A DNA stretch of 52,031 bases from NCBI GenBank assembly GCA_013360875.1, contig JABWAU010000011.1:1-52031 (forward strand), read 5' to 3'. This DNA comes from Anaerolineales bacterium (GTDB taxonomy: Bacteria; Chloroflexota; Anaerolineae; Anaerolineales; Villigracilaceae). Positions 42,445-50,956 of this stretch are shown here, one piece after another (position 1 is the stretch's first letter; each line of letters starts with the position of its first letter). The position numbers and the translations under genes were made by a program. The notes beneath the pieces were generated by a model. That model was not told where the DNA came from, did not search any database, and worked only from the letters and a program-made list of their open reading frames with translations.

Positions 42445-43086
42445 ATGTCCGATTTTCTGTTGACTCAAATCATCAATTACGGCGCGCCCATCCTCGGCGC
42501 GATCGTGTTCATCGGCGCGATGGGCGCGCCCTTCCCCGGCACACTGATCGTGATCGCCGTCGGCGCGTTCGCCCGGCAGGGACTCCTTGCCTGGCATACC
42601 ACCGGTCTCATTGCGCTGGCATGTGTCGTTGCCGGGGACGGGTTGAGTTACGCGATGGGACGTTACGCGCGCGATGCCGTGCTGCGCCGTTTTCAAAATT
42701 CGGAGAGATGGATCAAGGCTGAGTTCACGTTCAATCGCTGGGGCGGCATGGCGGTATTCTGGACGCGCTTCCTCATCACAGGCATCGCCGTGCCGGTCAA
42801 CCTCATCGCAGGGACGAGCAGGTTTGGTTACAGACGCTTCCTCCTTTACGACCTTTTCGGCGAAACGATCTGGATCTTCGGCTACGGCAGTTTGGGATAT
42901 CTCTTCGGCTCGCAATGGGAGATGATCAGCGACCTGATCGGAAATATAAGCGGGCTGACCTTGGGCCTCCTCCTCCTTGCTGCCGGGTTATGGCTGGGAA
43001 TAAAGCGGTGGAAGGCGATGGAAGCGAAAAAAACAGAAATCCCCGAGTCGCAAACCCGGGGACTACCATCACGTAATACGAAATAA
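42445..43086 (+). CDS. DedA/VTT family membrane protein
   Basis: The 213-residue protein has the VTT (SNARE-associated) fold: an N-terminal helix, F-I-G-A-M-G-A-P-F-P-G-T as the first re-entrant region, the long middle stretch F-W-T-R-F-L-I-T-G-I-A-V-P-V-N-L-I-A-G-T (about residues 109-128), and F-G-Y-R-R-F-L-L-Y-D. DedA proteins act as lipid flippases, moving undecaprenyl phosphate or phospholipid. It follows the small membrane protein after 10 bp. Its last codons overlap a minus-strand terminator, so the C-terminus (T-E-I-P-E-S-Q-T-R-G-L) is probably repeat-derived. Confidence 0.85.
   Translation: MSDFLLTQIINYGAPILGAIVFIGAMGAPFPGTLIVIAVGAFARQGLLAWHTTGLIALACVVAGDGLSYAMGRYARDAVLRRFQNSERWIKAEFTFNRWGGMAVFWTRFLITGIAVPVNLIAGTSRFGYRRFLLYDLFGETIWIFGYGSLGYLFGSQWEMISDLIGNISGLTLGLLLLAAGLWLGIKRWKAMEAKKTEIPESQTRGLPSRNTK
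43026..43062 (-). terminator. Terminator of the malic enzyme gene, inside the dedA 3' end
   Basis: On the minus strand TCCCCGGG and CTCGGGGA pair over 8 bp (one G-T) around TTTGCGA, followed by TTTCTGTTTTTTT. It lies 56 bp past the malic enzyme stop and inside the coding end of the DedA gene on the other strand. Confidence 0.75.
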
Positions 43087-43117
43087 GCAACACGCGCCGC
43101 GCATCACGCACCACAAC

Positions 43118-45379
43118 CTACTTCCCTTCGCGGCTCATCACGTCCATCACTGCCACCGACGCGATCTGCACGATGGTATTCACGTCGTCGCCTGTTTGCA
43201 ACACGTGGACCGGCGCGCCCATACCGAGCAGGATCGGTCCAATCGCCTTGGCATTGCCGAGACGAGCCAGCAGTTTATAAGCGATGTTCGCGGATTCGAG
43301 CGATGGGAAGACCAGCACATTCGCGTCCTTCACACTGCTGAACGGATAGCGGTTTTCGATGATGTCCGCGACCACGGCCGTATCCGCCTGCATCTCGCCG
43401 TCCACGAGCAGGTCCGGGCGGCGGGCTTTGGTCAATTCGACCGCGCGCCGCACCTTGTCCGAGAGGGGATGCGGGGTCGAGCCAAAGTTCGAGAAGGAGA
43501 GGAACGCCACGCGCGGGTCGAGTTCCAACTTCTTTGCATAGTCCGCGGCGAGGCAGGCGATATCCGCCAGATCTTCCGCGGTCGGGTCAATGTTGACGGT
43601 CGCATCGGTGAACAGGTACACCCGGTCATCCACGATCATGATGTATACGCCCGCGGCGCGCGCTACGCCCGGCGCGGTGTGATGGATCCGCAGCGCGGGG
43701 CGGATGACATCGGGATAATCGTACGTCAGCCCCGAGACAAAAGCGTCGGCATCGCCCATCTTGACCATCATCGAACCGAGAATGTTGGCTTGTCGCACGC
43801 GCTTGCGCGCGACGGCAAGCGTCACTCCCTTGCGCCTGCGCAGTTCGAAATAGGCTTGAGCGTATGCCTCGTGTTTTTCGAAATCATAAGGGTCAAGCAC
43901 CGTCGGACTCCAGGAAAGTCCCAGATCCTCGATGTGTTTCTGGATCACCTGCGGGCGTCCGAGCAAAATGGGGGTGGCGATGCCCTCCTCTTTGATCTGG
44001 TATGCGGCGCGGACGATCTTCGTCTCCTCGCCTTCGGCAAACGCCACGCGTTTCTTTCCGCCCGAGGTGCGCGCCTTGTTCTGGAAGAAATACCTCACCT
44101 GTTCCCCCTTGCCCTGACGGAAGGCGAGTTGCTCTCGGTATTCATCAATGTCAACGGTCTTGCGCGCAACGCCGGTCTTCATCGCCATTTCAGCCACGGC
44201 GGGCGCCTCCCACAGCAGGACGCGCGGATCAAGCGGGGTCGGAATAATGTAATCACGCCCAAACTTGATCGGTTCTCCGCCATAAGCGCGGATGACCGAA
44301 TCCGGCACATCCTCCTTTGCCAGCGCGGCGAGCGCCTTGGAAGCCGCGAACTTCATATCCTCGTTGATGGCGCTGGCGCGCACATCCAGCGCGCCGCGGA
44401 AGATGAACGGGAAACCCAACACGTTGTTGACCTGATTCGGATAATCGGAACGCCCCGTGGCGATGATGACATCCTTGCGCGTCTCCTTCGCCAGTTCGGG
44501 CTTGATCTCCGGGTCGGGATTCGCCATGGCAAATATGATCGGGTCAGGCGCCATGGACTTGACCATCTCCGGGGTCATCACATTGGCGACGGACAAGCCA
44601 TAGAACACGTCCGCACCGCGCACCGCGTCTGCAAGGGTGCGGGCATCGGTATCCAATACAAAACGTTGCTTGTATTTGTTCAGGTCTGTCCTGCCGCTAT
44701 GCACAACGCCCTTGCTGTCACACAGCATGATATTCTCACGCTTCACCCCCCAGCGGATCGCCAGTTCCGCGCACGAAATCGCCGAAGCGCCCGCGCCCGA
44801 GATCACAATCCGAATGTCTTCGTGTTTCTTGCCGACGATCTTCAGGGCATTTGCCAAAGCCGCCGAGGAGATGATCGCCGTCCCGTGCTGATCATCGTGG
44901 AAGACGGGGATATCCAGCATCTTCTTCAATTCTTCCTCGATGTAAAAACATTCGGGGGCTTTGATGTCCTCGAGGTTGATCCCGCCAAAGGTCGGTGAGA
45001 TCGCCGCTACCACCCTGATGATCTCGTCCGGGTCGCGGGAATTCACCTCGATGTCGAACACGTCAATATCCGCAAATTTCTTGAACAGCACCCCCTTGCC
45101 CTCCATCACGGGCTTGCTTGCCAGCGCACCGCGGTCGCCGAGCCCCAGGATCGCCGTGCCGTTCGAGACCACAGCCACGAGATTGCCCTTGGACGTGTAC
45201 TCATACGCGTCCTGCGGGTTCTTCTCGATCTCCAAAACCGGCTCCGCCACGCCCGGCGAATATGCCAGGCTCAGGTCGCGCTGGGTGTCCATGGGCTTGG
45301 TCGGCACGATCGCCACCTTGCCCGGCTTGCCCTTCAAACGATGATATTCGAGTGCGTCTTCGCGCGTAAACTTTGCCAT
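43118..45379 (-). CDS. maeB: NADP-dependent malic enzyme with phosphotransacetylase-like domain
   Basis: The 753-residue protein begins [13 protein letters not shown]. The malic enzyme part (about 1-430) has S-P-G-V-A-E-P, the catalytic K in [11 protein letters not shown], the metal site H-D-D-Q-H-G-T-A, and G-A-G-A-S-A for NADP. The remainder resembles phosphate acetyltransferase, as in MaeB, and probably acts as a regulatory domain. It converts malate to pyruvate and CO2 with NADP+. The ATG at 45379 has GGAGG upstream; the frame is open to 45445. Confidence 0.94.
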   Translation of the reverse strand: MAKFTREDALEYHRLKGKPGKVAIVPTKPMDTQRDLSLAYSPGVAEPVLEIEKNPQDAYEYTSKGNLVAVVSNGTAILGLGDRGALASKPVMEGKGVLFKKFADIDVFDIEVNSRDPDEIIRVVAAISPTFGGINLEDIKAPECFYIEEELKKMLDIPVFHDDQHGTAIISSAALANALKIVGKKHEDIRIVISGAGASAISCAELAIRWGVKRENIMLCDSKGVVHSGRTDLNKYKQRFVLDTDARTLADAVRGADVFYGLSVANVMTPEMVKSMAPDPIIFAMANPDPEIKPELAKETRKDVIIATGRSDYPNQVNNVLGFPFIFRGALDVRASAINEDMKFAASKALAALAKEDVPDSVIRAYGGEPIKFGRDYIIPTPLDPRVLLWEAPAVAEMAMKTGVARKTVDIDEYREQLAFRQGKGEQVRYFFQNKARTSGGKKRVAFAEGEETKIVRAAYQIKEEGIATPILLGRPQVIQKHIEDLGLSWSPTVLDPYDFEKHEAYAQAYFELRRRKGVTLAVARKRVRQANILGSMMVKMGDADAFVSGLTYDYPDVIRPALRIHHTAPGVARAAGVYIMIVDDRVYLFTDATVNIDPTAEDLADIACLAADYAKKLELDPRVAFLSFSNFGSTPHPLSDKVRRAVELTKARRPDLLVDGEMQADTAVVADIIENRYPFSSVKDANVLVFPSLESANIAYKLLARLGNAKAIGPILLGMGAPVHVLQTGDDVNTIVQIASVAVMDVMSREGK

Positions 45380-45523
45380 ACTGCCTCCATTGGTGTAAAA
45401 ATCCCTTGCATTATTCCACGACTTCAGGGTTTCACCCAGTTCCATTTGTCACGATTTTATGTATATAACCCGCCCGCCAAAAAATGCTACGAAAATTTCA
45501 GGTTCCAAATCTTAAAAAACATG

Positions 45524-45529
45524 TATAAT
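45524..45529 (+). promoter_or_regulatory. Possible -10 box for the structured region
   Basis: TATAAT preceded by TG at 45522-45523 would start a plus-strand RNA near 45536. The -35 candidate (TTCCAA at 45503) has only a 15-base spacer, so this is uncertain. Confidence 0.35.
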
Positions 45530-45535
45530 CAGAAA

Positions 45536-45880
45536 AATCCGAAAGGATACGAACTCGCTTACCTCCACCGCCCCCGCGGTCCTGGCTGTACTGGATTCTG
45601 GATATGAGAGCAAGAATCTCCCCCGGTTTGGGAGTTAATTTGTGAAGTCGAATTAGGAACATCTTGAAACAGCATCGGACTTCCACCCCCCTTAACCTGT
45701 TCACAAGGCGCGCTCCGGTCGTCTGCCTTGTGATTTGATCTACACCCGAACACGCTTCGCGCGTGACCTGGGGCCTGCTCAACCTACCCAGACATTTTCC
45801 ATCACCCTGCTGACGCACGTCGCTGTGCGGCAGCCTTCCGCAGCCGAGGAACCGTTGGACGGTCCTTCGGCTGTGCGCGT
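45536..45880 (+). ncRNA. Unidentified, strongly structured noncoding region
   Basis: The 570-bp gap between maeB and recX contains about 340 bases with many nested complementary pairs. They are GATTCT/AGAATC (45594/45613), GTGAAGTC/GACTTCCAC (45642/45678), TCACAAGGC/GCCTTGTGA (45701/45725, perfect 9 bp), CACGC/GCGTG (45751/45761), and TGCGG/CCGCA (45826/45838). A 15-position stem from CAGCCGAGGAACCGT to ACGGTCCTTCGGCTG (45841-45873) has one mismatch. No convincing protein frame covers it. I found no RNase P, tmRNA, SRP or 6S signature. The strand is not certain; the plus strand is chosen because of the TATAAT. Confidence 0.4.
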
Positions 45881-45898
45881 TTAATCTCATTGCGTAAT

Positions 45899-45936
45899 GT
45901 GCGCTCTCTTGCGCACAACGCAGCGTTGGAGAACGC
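45899..45936. repeat. Hairpin repeat copy 4
   Basis: GTGCGC/GCGCAC and GCGTT/AACGC hairpins, followed by CTGCTACAC, resemble the element at 16682-16736. It lies just before recX. Confidence 0.45.
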
Positions 45937-45954
45937 CTGCTACACAATTTGACA

Positions 45955-46608
45955 ATGAAAAAGATCACCGCCATCGAAGCGCAAAAAAAGAACCCCAATC
46001 GGGTGAACGTTTACCTCGATGGGGAATTCGCCTTCGGGCTGGAACGCATCACCGCCGCGTGGCTGAGGGTGGGCCAGGAATTGGACGAAAAGAAGATCGG
46101 ACAGTTGCAGGCTGAGGACGCGCGTGAACGGGCGCTCCAGCAGGCGTTGCTCTTTTTGAGTTACCGCGCCCGCTCCGAATCCGAAATCCGCAGGAATCTC
46201 CAAAAACACGAGATTCCCAAAGACGTGATCGAGGAGACGATTGAACGCCTGCGCAGGGACGGGCTTGCGAACGACGACCAATTCGCCCGCGCCTGGGTCG
46301 AAAACAGGAGCGCCTTCCGCCCGCGCAGCCGCCGCCTGATGGCGCTGGAACTTCGCCAGAAGGGACTCGACGACGAGGCGGCGAAGTCCGCGCTCGAAGG
46401 CGTGGACGATGAAGCGCTCGCTTACGAAGCCGCCCAAAAACGGGCAACCCGATTCAAAGGTCTGGAGTGGAGCGAGTTCAGAACAAAACTTTCCGGGTTC
46501 CTCGCCCGACGCGGTTTTTCCTATTCGGTGATCGCACGTGTGGTCAGCCGGGTGTGGAATGAATCGCACAACGAGGAACGACATTTTGAAGAAGAGGACA
46601 CAACATGA
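45955..46608 (+). CDS. recX: RecX regulatory protein
   Basis: The 217-residue protein has the three RecX helical repeats: A-R-E-R-A-L-Q-Q-A-L-L-F-L-S-Y-R-A-R-S-E, then I-E-R-L-R-R-D-G-L-A-N-D-D-Q-F-A-R-A-W and R-R-L-M-A-L-E-L-R-Q-K-G. RecX binds RecA filaments and controls recombination. A TTG at 45949 is an alternative start, and no clear ribosome site precedes either. Its stop overlaps the rny start (ATGA), which indicates coupled translation. Confidence 0.88.
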   Translation: MKKITAIEAQKKNPNRVNVYLDGEFAFGLERITAAWLRVGQELDEKKIGQLQAEDARERALQQALLFLSYRARSESEIRRNLQKHEIPKDVIEETIERLRRDGLANDDQFARAWVENRSAFRPRSRRLMALELRQKGLDDEAAKSALEGVDDEALAYEAAQKRATRFKGLEWSEFRTKLSGFLARRGFSYSVIARVVSRVWNESHNEERHFEEEDTT

Positions 46609-48131
46609 ACCCGATATTGATTTTTGTAGATGTGATCGTCCTGTTCGTGGGTGTGATCGCCGGGTACTTCTTACACAGGTATCAGACGGAGCAAAGGGCA
46701 AAACAGCAGCAGGACAAGGCGGACACCATCCTGAAGGGCGCCAACGAACAGGCGCGCCTGATCGAAAGCCAGGCGCGTGACAACGCCGTAAAGATCATCC
46801 AGGCGGCGGAGGCGGAGATCAAAGAACGCCGCATCGAACTCAACAAGGAATCGGACCGTCTCGACAAACGCCGCTCTGAACTCGACAACCGCGCCGACCG
46901 GCTCGAACAACGCGAACAGACGATCAACAAACGCCAGTCGCAGGTGGACCGGCGCGGCAATGAAATTGACAAATTGTACGAGGAACAGGTCAAGAGACTC
47001 GAACAGATCGCCCAAATGACCCAGGAGGACGCGAAGAAGGAACTCTTCGCGGCGGTGGAGAAGGAGGCGCGCAGCGACATGGCACGCATCATGCGCCAGA
47101 TCGAAGCCGAGGCGCGCGAGGAAGGCGAAAAGCGCGCCCGCAAACTGATCGCCGACGCCATCCAGCGCGTCGCCTCCGAACACGTGGCGGAAGTGACCCG
47201 CGCCGTGGTCACGCTGCCCAGCGAGGAAATGAAGGGTCGCATCGTGGGGCGCAACGGTCGCAATATCAAAGCCTTCGAGCAAGCCGCGGGCGTGGACGTG
47301 ATCGTGGACGATACCCCGGACTCTGTGACCATTTCCTGCTTCGACTCGGTTCGCCGTGAGATCGGTCGCCGCGCCCTCGAAAGGCTGATCCTCGACGGAC
47401 GCATCCATCCCGCGCATATCGAGAAGGTCGTGCAGGATGAAACAAAGGCGGTCGAGAAGATCATCAACGAGGCGGGCGAGCAAGCCGCGTTCGACGCCAA
47501 TATCTCAGGCTTGCATCCCGAAGTTTTGCGCATGATGGGGCGACTCAAATTCCGCACGTCCTACGGGCAGAACCAACTCGCCCACGCGGTGGAAGTCGCC
47601 AAACTGGCTGGCATCCTTGCCGCGGAGATCGGCGCGAACGTGGAACTTTCCAAGCAGGGCGGTTTCCTGCACGACATCGGCAAAGCCATGGATCACAACC
47701 AGGAAGGCACGCACGCCATGCTCGGCGCGGAGTTTTGCAAACGCTACGGCGTGAACCCCAAGGTCGTCAATGCCATTGCTTCGCATCACCACGAAGTGGA
47801 ACAGGAATCCATCGAAGCGATCATTGCCGAGGCGGCGGATGCCATCTCCGGCGCGCGTCCCGGCGCCCGCCGCGAGGATCTCGAGGCGTACATCAAACGC
47901 ATCCGCACGCTCGAGGAACTCTCCACATCCTTCGAAGGCGTGGAACAAGCCTTTGCCATCCAGGCGGGACGCGAGGTGCGCGTCATTGTCAAGCCTGAAA
48001 AGATAGACGACCTGACCTCCGCCCGCCTGGCGCGAGACATCGCCAAGAAAATCGAAGAGACCATGCAATATCCCGGTCAAATCAAGGTGACGGTGATCCG
48101 CGAGACGCGGTCAACGGAATATGCGAAGTAA
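46605..48131 (+). CDS. rny: Ribonuclease Y
   Basis: The 508-residue enzyme has an N-terminal membrane helix (about 3-22), a long charged coiled coil (about 25-190), a KH domain (G-R-I-V-G-R-N-G-R-N-I, about 207-217), and an HD domain with F-L-H-D-I-G-K (about 351-357). RNase Y starts mRNA decay by endonucleolytic cleavage at the membrane. It is directly coupled to recX and ends at a good terminator. Confidence 0.96.
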   Translation: MNPILIFVDVIVLFVGVIAGYFLHRYQTEQRAKQQQDKADTILKGANEQARLIESQARDNAVKIIQAAEAEIKERRIELNKESDRLDKRRSELDNRADRLEQREQTINKRQSQVDRRGNEIDKLYEEQVKRLEQIAQMTQEDAKKELFAAVEKEARSDMARIMRQIEAEAREEGEKRARKLIADAIQRVASEHVAEVTRAVVTLPSEEMKGRIVGRNGRNIKAFEQAAGVDVIVDDTPDSVTISCFDSVRREIGRRALERLILDGRIHPAHIEKVVQDETKAVEKIINEAGEQAAFDANISGLHPEVLRMMGRLKFRTSYGQNQLAHAVEVAKLAGILAAEIGANVELSKQGGFLHDIGKAMDHNQEGTHAMLGAEFCKRYGVNPKVVNAIASHHHEVEQESIEAIIAEAADAISGARPGARREDLEAYIKRIRTLEELSTSFEGVEQAFAIQAGREVRVIVKPEKIDDLTSARLARDIAKKIEETMQYPGQIKVTVIRETRSTEYAK

Positions 48132-48150
48132 AAAAACATGGAAACAGGGA

Positions 48151-48186
48151 AACAGGGCGGCTCGGTGAGAGTCGCCCTGTTTTGAT
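48151..48186 (+). terminator. Intrinsic terminator of rny
   Basis: AACAGGGCGGCTC and GAGTCGCCCTGTT pair around a short loop with one G-T, followed by TTGATT. It sits between the convergent ends of rny and the metallo-hydrolase operon. Confidence 0.8.
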
Positions 48187-48199
48187 TCGGGTGTTTGGC

Positions 48200-48838
48200 T
48201 TATTTCATACTCACAAACGGATTCTCCCTCTTCTCCTCCCCCACCGTCGTTTCGGGACCGTGACCGGATAACAGGCGCGTATCGTCAGGCAGGGTAAATA
48301 CTTGCATCCTGATGCTTTCCACCAATTGATCCCAACTTCCGCCGAGGAAGTCGGTACGACCAACGCCGCCGGCGAAGATCAGGTCGCCGCAGAAGCAGAC
48401 CTTCTCCGCAGGTATATGCAGAATACAATGACCCGGCGTATGCCCCGGCGTGAAGCGGACCTCGAATTCGTTCGAGCCGAGTTTCATTTTCATGCCGTGG
48501 ACGAAGTCAATCGTCGGTTCGGGACCGGGGTCAATGTCGAAGCCGAACATCGCGCCGCCTCCGCCTGCGCGCCAAAGGACATGGTCATTCGGATGCAAGG
48601 CGACCAATGGCAACGGATTCAGCGCATCCGCGATTGCCGCCGCGCCGCCGATGTGATCGAAGTGCGCGTGCGTGTACCACAAGTGACCGATCCGCCAGCC
48701 GCGTTTTTGCGCGGCATGAAGGATGACGTGACCGTCCCACGCGGGATCAATCACTGCGGCTTCTTTTGTTTCGGGGTCGGCAACCAGATATGCGTTGGTT
48801 TGGGCAGGACCGAGTGTAAAGGATGCGATCTCAAACAT
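48200..48838 (-). CDS. MBL-fold metallo-hydrolase, glyoxalase II-like
   Basis: The 212-residue protein has the zinc-binding motif Y-T-H-A-H-F-D-H-I-G (about residues 56-65), the next His in T-P-G-H-T-P-G-H-C (about 132-140), the bridging Asp in C-G-D-L-I-F, and the last His in S-G-H-G-P-E-T. It resembles GloB-like hydrolases that cut thioesters such as lactoylglutathione, but the true substrate is open. It is the last gene of a three-gene operon and overlaps the MFS gene by eight bases. Confidence 0.9.
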   Translation of the reverse strand: MFEIASFTLGPAQTNAYLVADPETKEAAVIDPAWDGHVILHAAQKRGWRIGHLWYTHAHFDHIGGAAAIADALNPLPLVALHPNDHVLWRAGGGGAMFGFDIDPGPEPTIDFVHGMKMKLGSNEFEVRFTPGHTPGHCILHIPAEKVCFCGDLIFAGGVGRTDFLGGSWDQLVESIRMQVFTLPDDTRLLSGHGPETTVGEEKRENPFVSMK

Positions 48839-49952
48839 GGAGGAGCCTCCTCGGGAGGATCAGGCTGATGAGAACAGAAACAGCAATCAGTCCGAGAGCG
48901 AACGGGTAATTCGTCGCAGGGTCAATCTTGTAGAGGAATCCAGCCAGGGGCGGAGTCAGGATGAAGATCACGGAGTTGACCGTCTCCATCACGCCATAGG
49001 TGAGTCCCATTTGCGAATCGTGGACGAGTTCGCGCGCCTGCGCCAATGCCAGTGGGCGCGCGGCGCGAAAACCACCGAGCAGAAAATATCCGAGCGCCAG
49101 AATTGGCAGGCTTATCCCGCGCCAAATGATAAACGCGAAAGCGGCGACCATCGTCTGCGCGACGAGAAAACCGCCATAAGGTTTTGCGCGGCTCAAAAAG
49201 ATGGCAAGCAGGGCGTTGCCCAGCGCGCCACAGGTAAAGATGATCCCCACGTTGCCGAGCGAAAAACCGCGCACGTCTTCGAGGAAGTTCGGGGTAAGCG
49301 GCTGGGGGAGATACATGGCAAAGACGGCAAACGCCACAATACCGATATAACTCATCAAGCGGAAATTGTTCAACAAACCCGGCGGAGGCATTTCGGGATC
49401 GTGATGGTCAATCGGTTGTTTTTGAATGAACAGGATGCAGAGTGTGGAAACAGTAAAGAAACCTGCGGCAACAAAATAGATCGTGCGTAAACCGAAATGG
49501 TCGCCGATCCAGCCGCCGGTCACGGGACCCAGTATCATCCCTGTGTTGAACGTCGCAGTCGTCAATGAAAGCGCGGTGGTCACCGACCATTTGCCGCGCG
49601 CCGCGGTCACGTAACTGCTCAACGGCGAGGCAACGAACGCGGTCAAGCCGTAGAGCAACATGCCAGCGACGAACAACGGCAATGTGCGCGCCATTGCCAT
49701 GATGATCGTCGCGATCAATCCCATGATCCACGCCGCGAACAACAACGGCCTGCGCCCAATGCGGTCCGCCAGGCGCCCGGCAGGGATGTGCGTGATCGCC
49801 ATCGCCGCGCCGAACGCGCCCAGGATGAACCCGATCTGCTGTTCGTCGCTCCCCAGCGATTTCAGATAAATGGGTTGGAAATTGAAGAACAAGCCCTCGC
49901 CGAATCCCCACGTGAGCAGGGCGAGAGCCACGAACAGGAGGTTGCGATTCAA
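48831..49952 (-). CDS. MFS transporter
   Basis: The 373-residue protein has about 10-12 membrane helices. The MFS loop motif is G-R-L-A-D-R-I-G-R-R-P (about residues 58-68) between helices 2 and 3. Export of a small compound is usual for this type; the substrate is unknown. It starts at a TTG that overlaps the esterase stop (TTGA), and its end overlaps the MBL gene. Confidence 0.88.
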   Translation of the reverse strand: MNRNLLFVALALLTWGFGEGLFFNFQPIYLKSLGSDEQQIGFILGAFGAAMAITHIPAGRLADRIGRRPLLFAAWIMGLIATIIMAMARTLPLFVAGMLLYGLTAFVASPLSSYVTAARGKWSVTTALSLTTATFNTGMILGPVTGGWIGDHFGLRTIYFVAAGFFTVSTLCILFIQKQPIDHHDPEMPPPGLLNNFRLMSYIGIVAFAVFAMYLPQPLTPNFLEDVRGFSLGNVGIIFTCGALGNALLAIFLSRAKPYGGFLVAQTMVAAFAFIIWRGISLPILALGYFLLGGFRAARPLALAQARELVHDSQMGLTYGVMETVNSVIFILTPPLAGFLYKIDPATNYPFALGLIAVSVLISLILPRRLLHV

Positions 49953-50728
49953 GCCTGACCTCCGACTCGCCGGATGAATTCCAAAGCGGATTCGAACACC
50001 TGACGACGAGCCGCATCGCGCGTGACGACATGGCTTGATCCCGTCAAATAGACCTTTGTCCTGTCTGACGCGTTCTTCAAGTCCTCGAAGATCATTTCCA
50101 TGTTTTCAGGAGACACGTACCGGTCGTCCTTCGAGTGCATCAATAACACCGGCACATTGATCTTCGGCAACGCGGCGCGCATTTCTCCCAGCAACTTGTT
50201 CAACTGCCCAATCGAACGGACAGGATTCTGCGGATACGAAATATGATCCTTCCATGCCTCTTTATCGAACCAACTCGCGCCAGGTTCTTCATTGCTCTTT
50301 GGCATGTAGGGAATCATTTTGGCGATCCAATCAATGTGCCTCAACCGCGGATCATCGGGCAGTTTGTACGGCGTGGACATGGCGACCACGCCATTGACAT
50401 TCGCCCTGGTTGACATCAGCAAGGACAACACTCCTCCCATCGAAAGGCCAACGAGGAAGACCGCATCGCTCGAATCCCGGAGGAGGGAAAAGCCGTCTTC
50501 AACGGAGGCAACCCAATCGGTCCAGTTCGAGCGGATCATGTCTTCGGGGTCTGTGGCGTGACCGGCGAGGCGAATCCCGAGGCAGGTATATCCGTTTTGG
50601 TTGAGGTATTCCCCCATCCAGCGCATTTCCTTGGGCGTGCCGGTGAATCCGTGAACGAGCAGGCAGGCAGGTTTTGAGCGGTCACCCAAAAGGAGGAAGG
50701 GCTCCGCAGTTGCGATGATCTGTGGCAT
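49949..50728 (-). CDS. Alpha/beta hydrolase (esterase/lipase)
   Basis: The 259-residue hydrolase has the nucleophile elbow V-G-L-S-M-G-G (about residues 93-99), oxyanion part L-V-H-G-F-T-G-T (about 24-31), Asp in H-S-K-D-D-R-Y-V and His in T-G-S-S-H-V-V-T. It resembles carboxylesterase Est30 and monoacylglycerol lipases. I chose the ATG at 50728. The frame is open to 50782, but that extension translates the tail of a broken tag gene. There is no ribosome site; TATAAT lies seven bases before the ATG, so the mRNA may be leaderless. Confidence 0.88.
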   Translation of the reverse strand: MPQIIATAEPFLLLGDRSKPACLLVHGFTGTPKEMRWMGEYLNQNGYTCLGIRLAGHATDPEDMIRSNWTDWVASVEDGFSLLRDSSDAVFLVGLSMGGVLSLLMSTRANVNGVVAMSTPYKLPDDPRLRHIDWIAKMIPYMPKSNEEPGASWFDKEAWKDHISYPQNPVRSIGQLNKLLGEMRAALPKINVPVLLMHSKDDRYVSPENMEMIFEDLKNASDRTKVYLTGSSHVVTRDAARRQVFESALEFIRRVGGQA

Positions 50729-50735
50729 GCGGTGA

Positions 50736-50741
50736 ATTATA
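50736..50741 (-). promoter_or_regulatory. Candidate leaderless -10 box of the esterase operon
   Basis: A perfect TATAAT on the minus strand ends seven bases before the ATG at 50728. No clear -35 box was found. Confidence 0.5.
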
Positions 50742-50751
50742 GACGATCTGC

Positions 50752-50890
50752 GGCGCATCCACGCGGGGCGGAGCGACGCCACCCTTTTGTAAATCGGACA
50801 ATTCTTGTCGTGTGCGCAGGCAAATACCCCGTGGATAACAGGAACTTATTCACGATTTCCCCGCCAGTAGAGACGGGTGTCTTTTTCAAG
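50752..50890 (-). pseudogene. 3' remnant of a tag (3-methyladenine glycosylase I) gene with a frameshift
   Basis: On the minus strand the residues S-T-G-G-E-I-V-N-K-F-L-L-S-T-G-Y-L-P match F-T-G-R-E-I-V-K-E-F-L-M-S-T-G-Y-L-P of the intact tag gene just upstream. The matching frame then changes: A-H-D-K-N-C-P-I-Y-K-R continues in the next frame, as expected if one G was lost from the Gly codon after Leu-Pro (about 50816). The zinc-ligand His and Cys are still present. The 5' part of the gene is gone, and the tail runs in frame into the esterase. Confidence 0.75.
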
Positions 50891-50956
50891 GCTTGAACAC
50901 AATAACTACGGGAAAGGCCTGATACTTTCAACAGAAATAACTCTCCAATAGGCAAA

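Noticed and set aside
43196-44998. Plus-strand open frame of 600 codons
   Set aside because: It is the antisense of the malic enzyme gene; its His/Arg-rich composition is typical of a shadow frame.
45536-45880. RNase P RNA, tmRNA, SRP RNA, 6S RNA or group II intron
   Set aside because: The GAGGAAAGUCC/ACAGAAA boxes, the tmRNA ends, the SRP GUCAGGUCCGGAAGG loop and an intron domain V hairpin are not found on either strand by eye.
45498-45998. Minus-strand open frame of 166 codons between maeB and recX
   Set aside because: Composition is unlike a protein, it has no ribosome site, it crosses all the strong stems of the structured region and it overlaps the recX start.
50729-50782. Upstream extension of the esterase to an earlier start
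   Set aside because: The extra residues translate the tail of the broken tag gene, and the family homology begins at the ATG at 50728.
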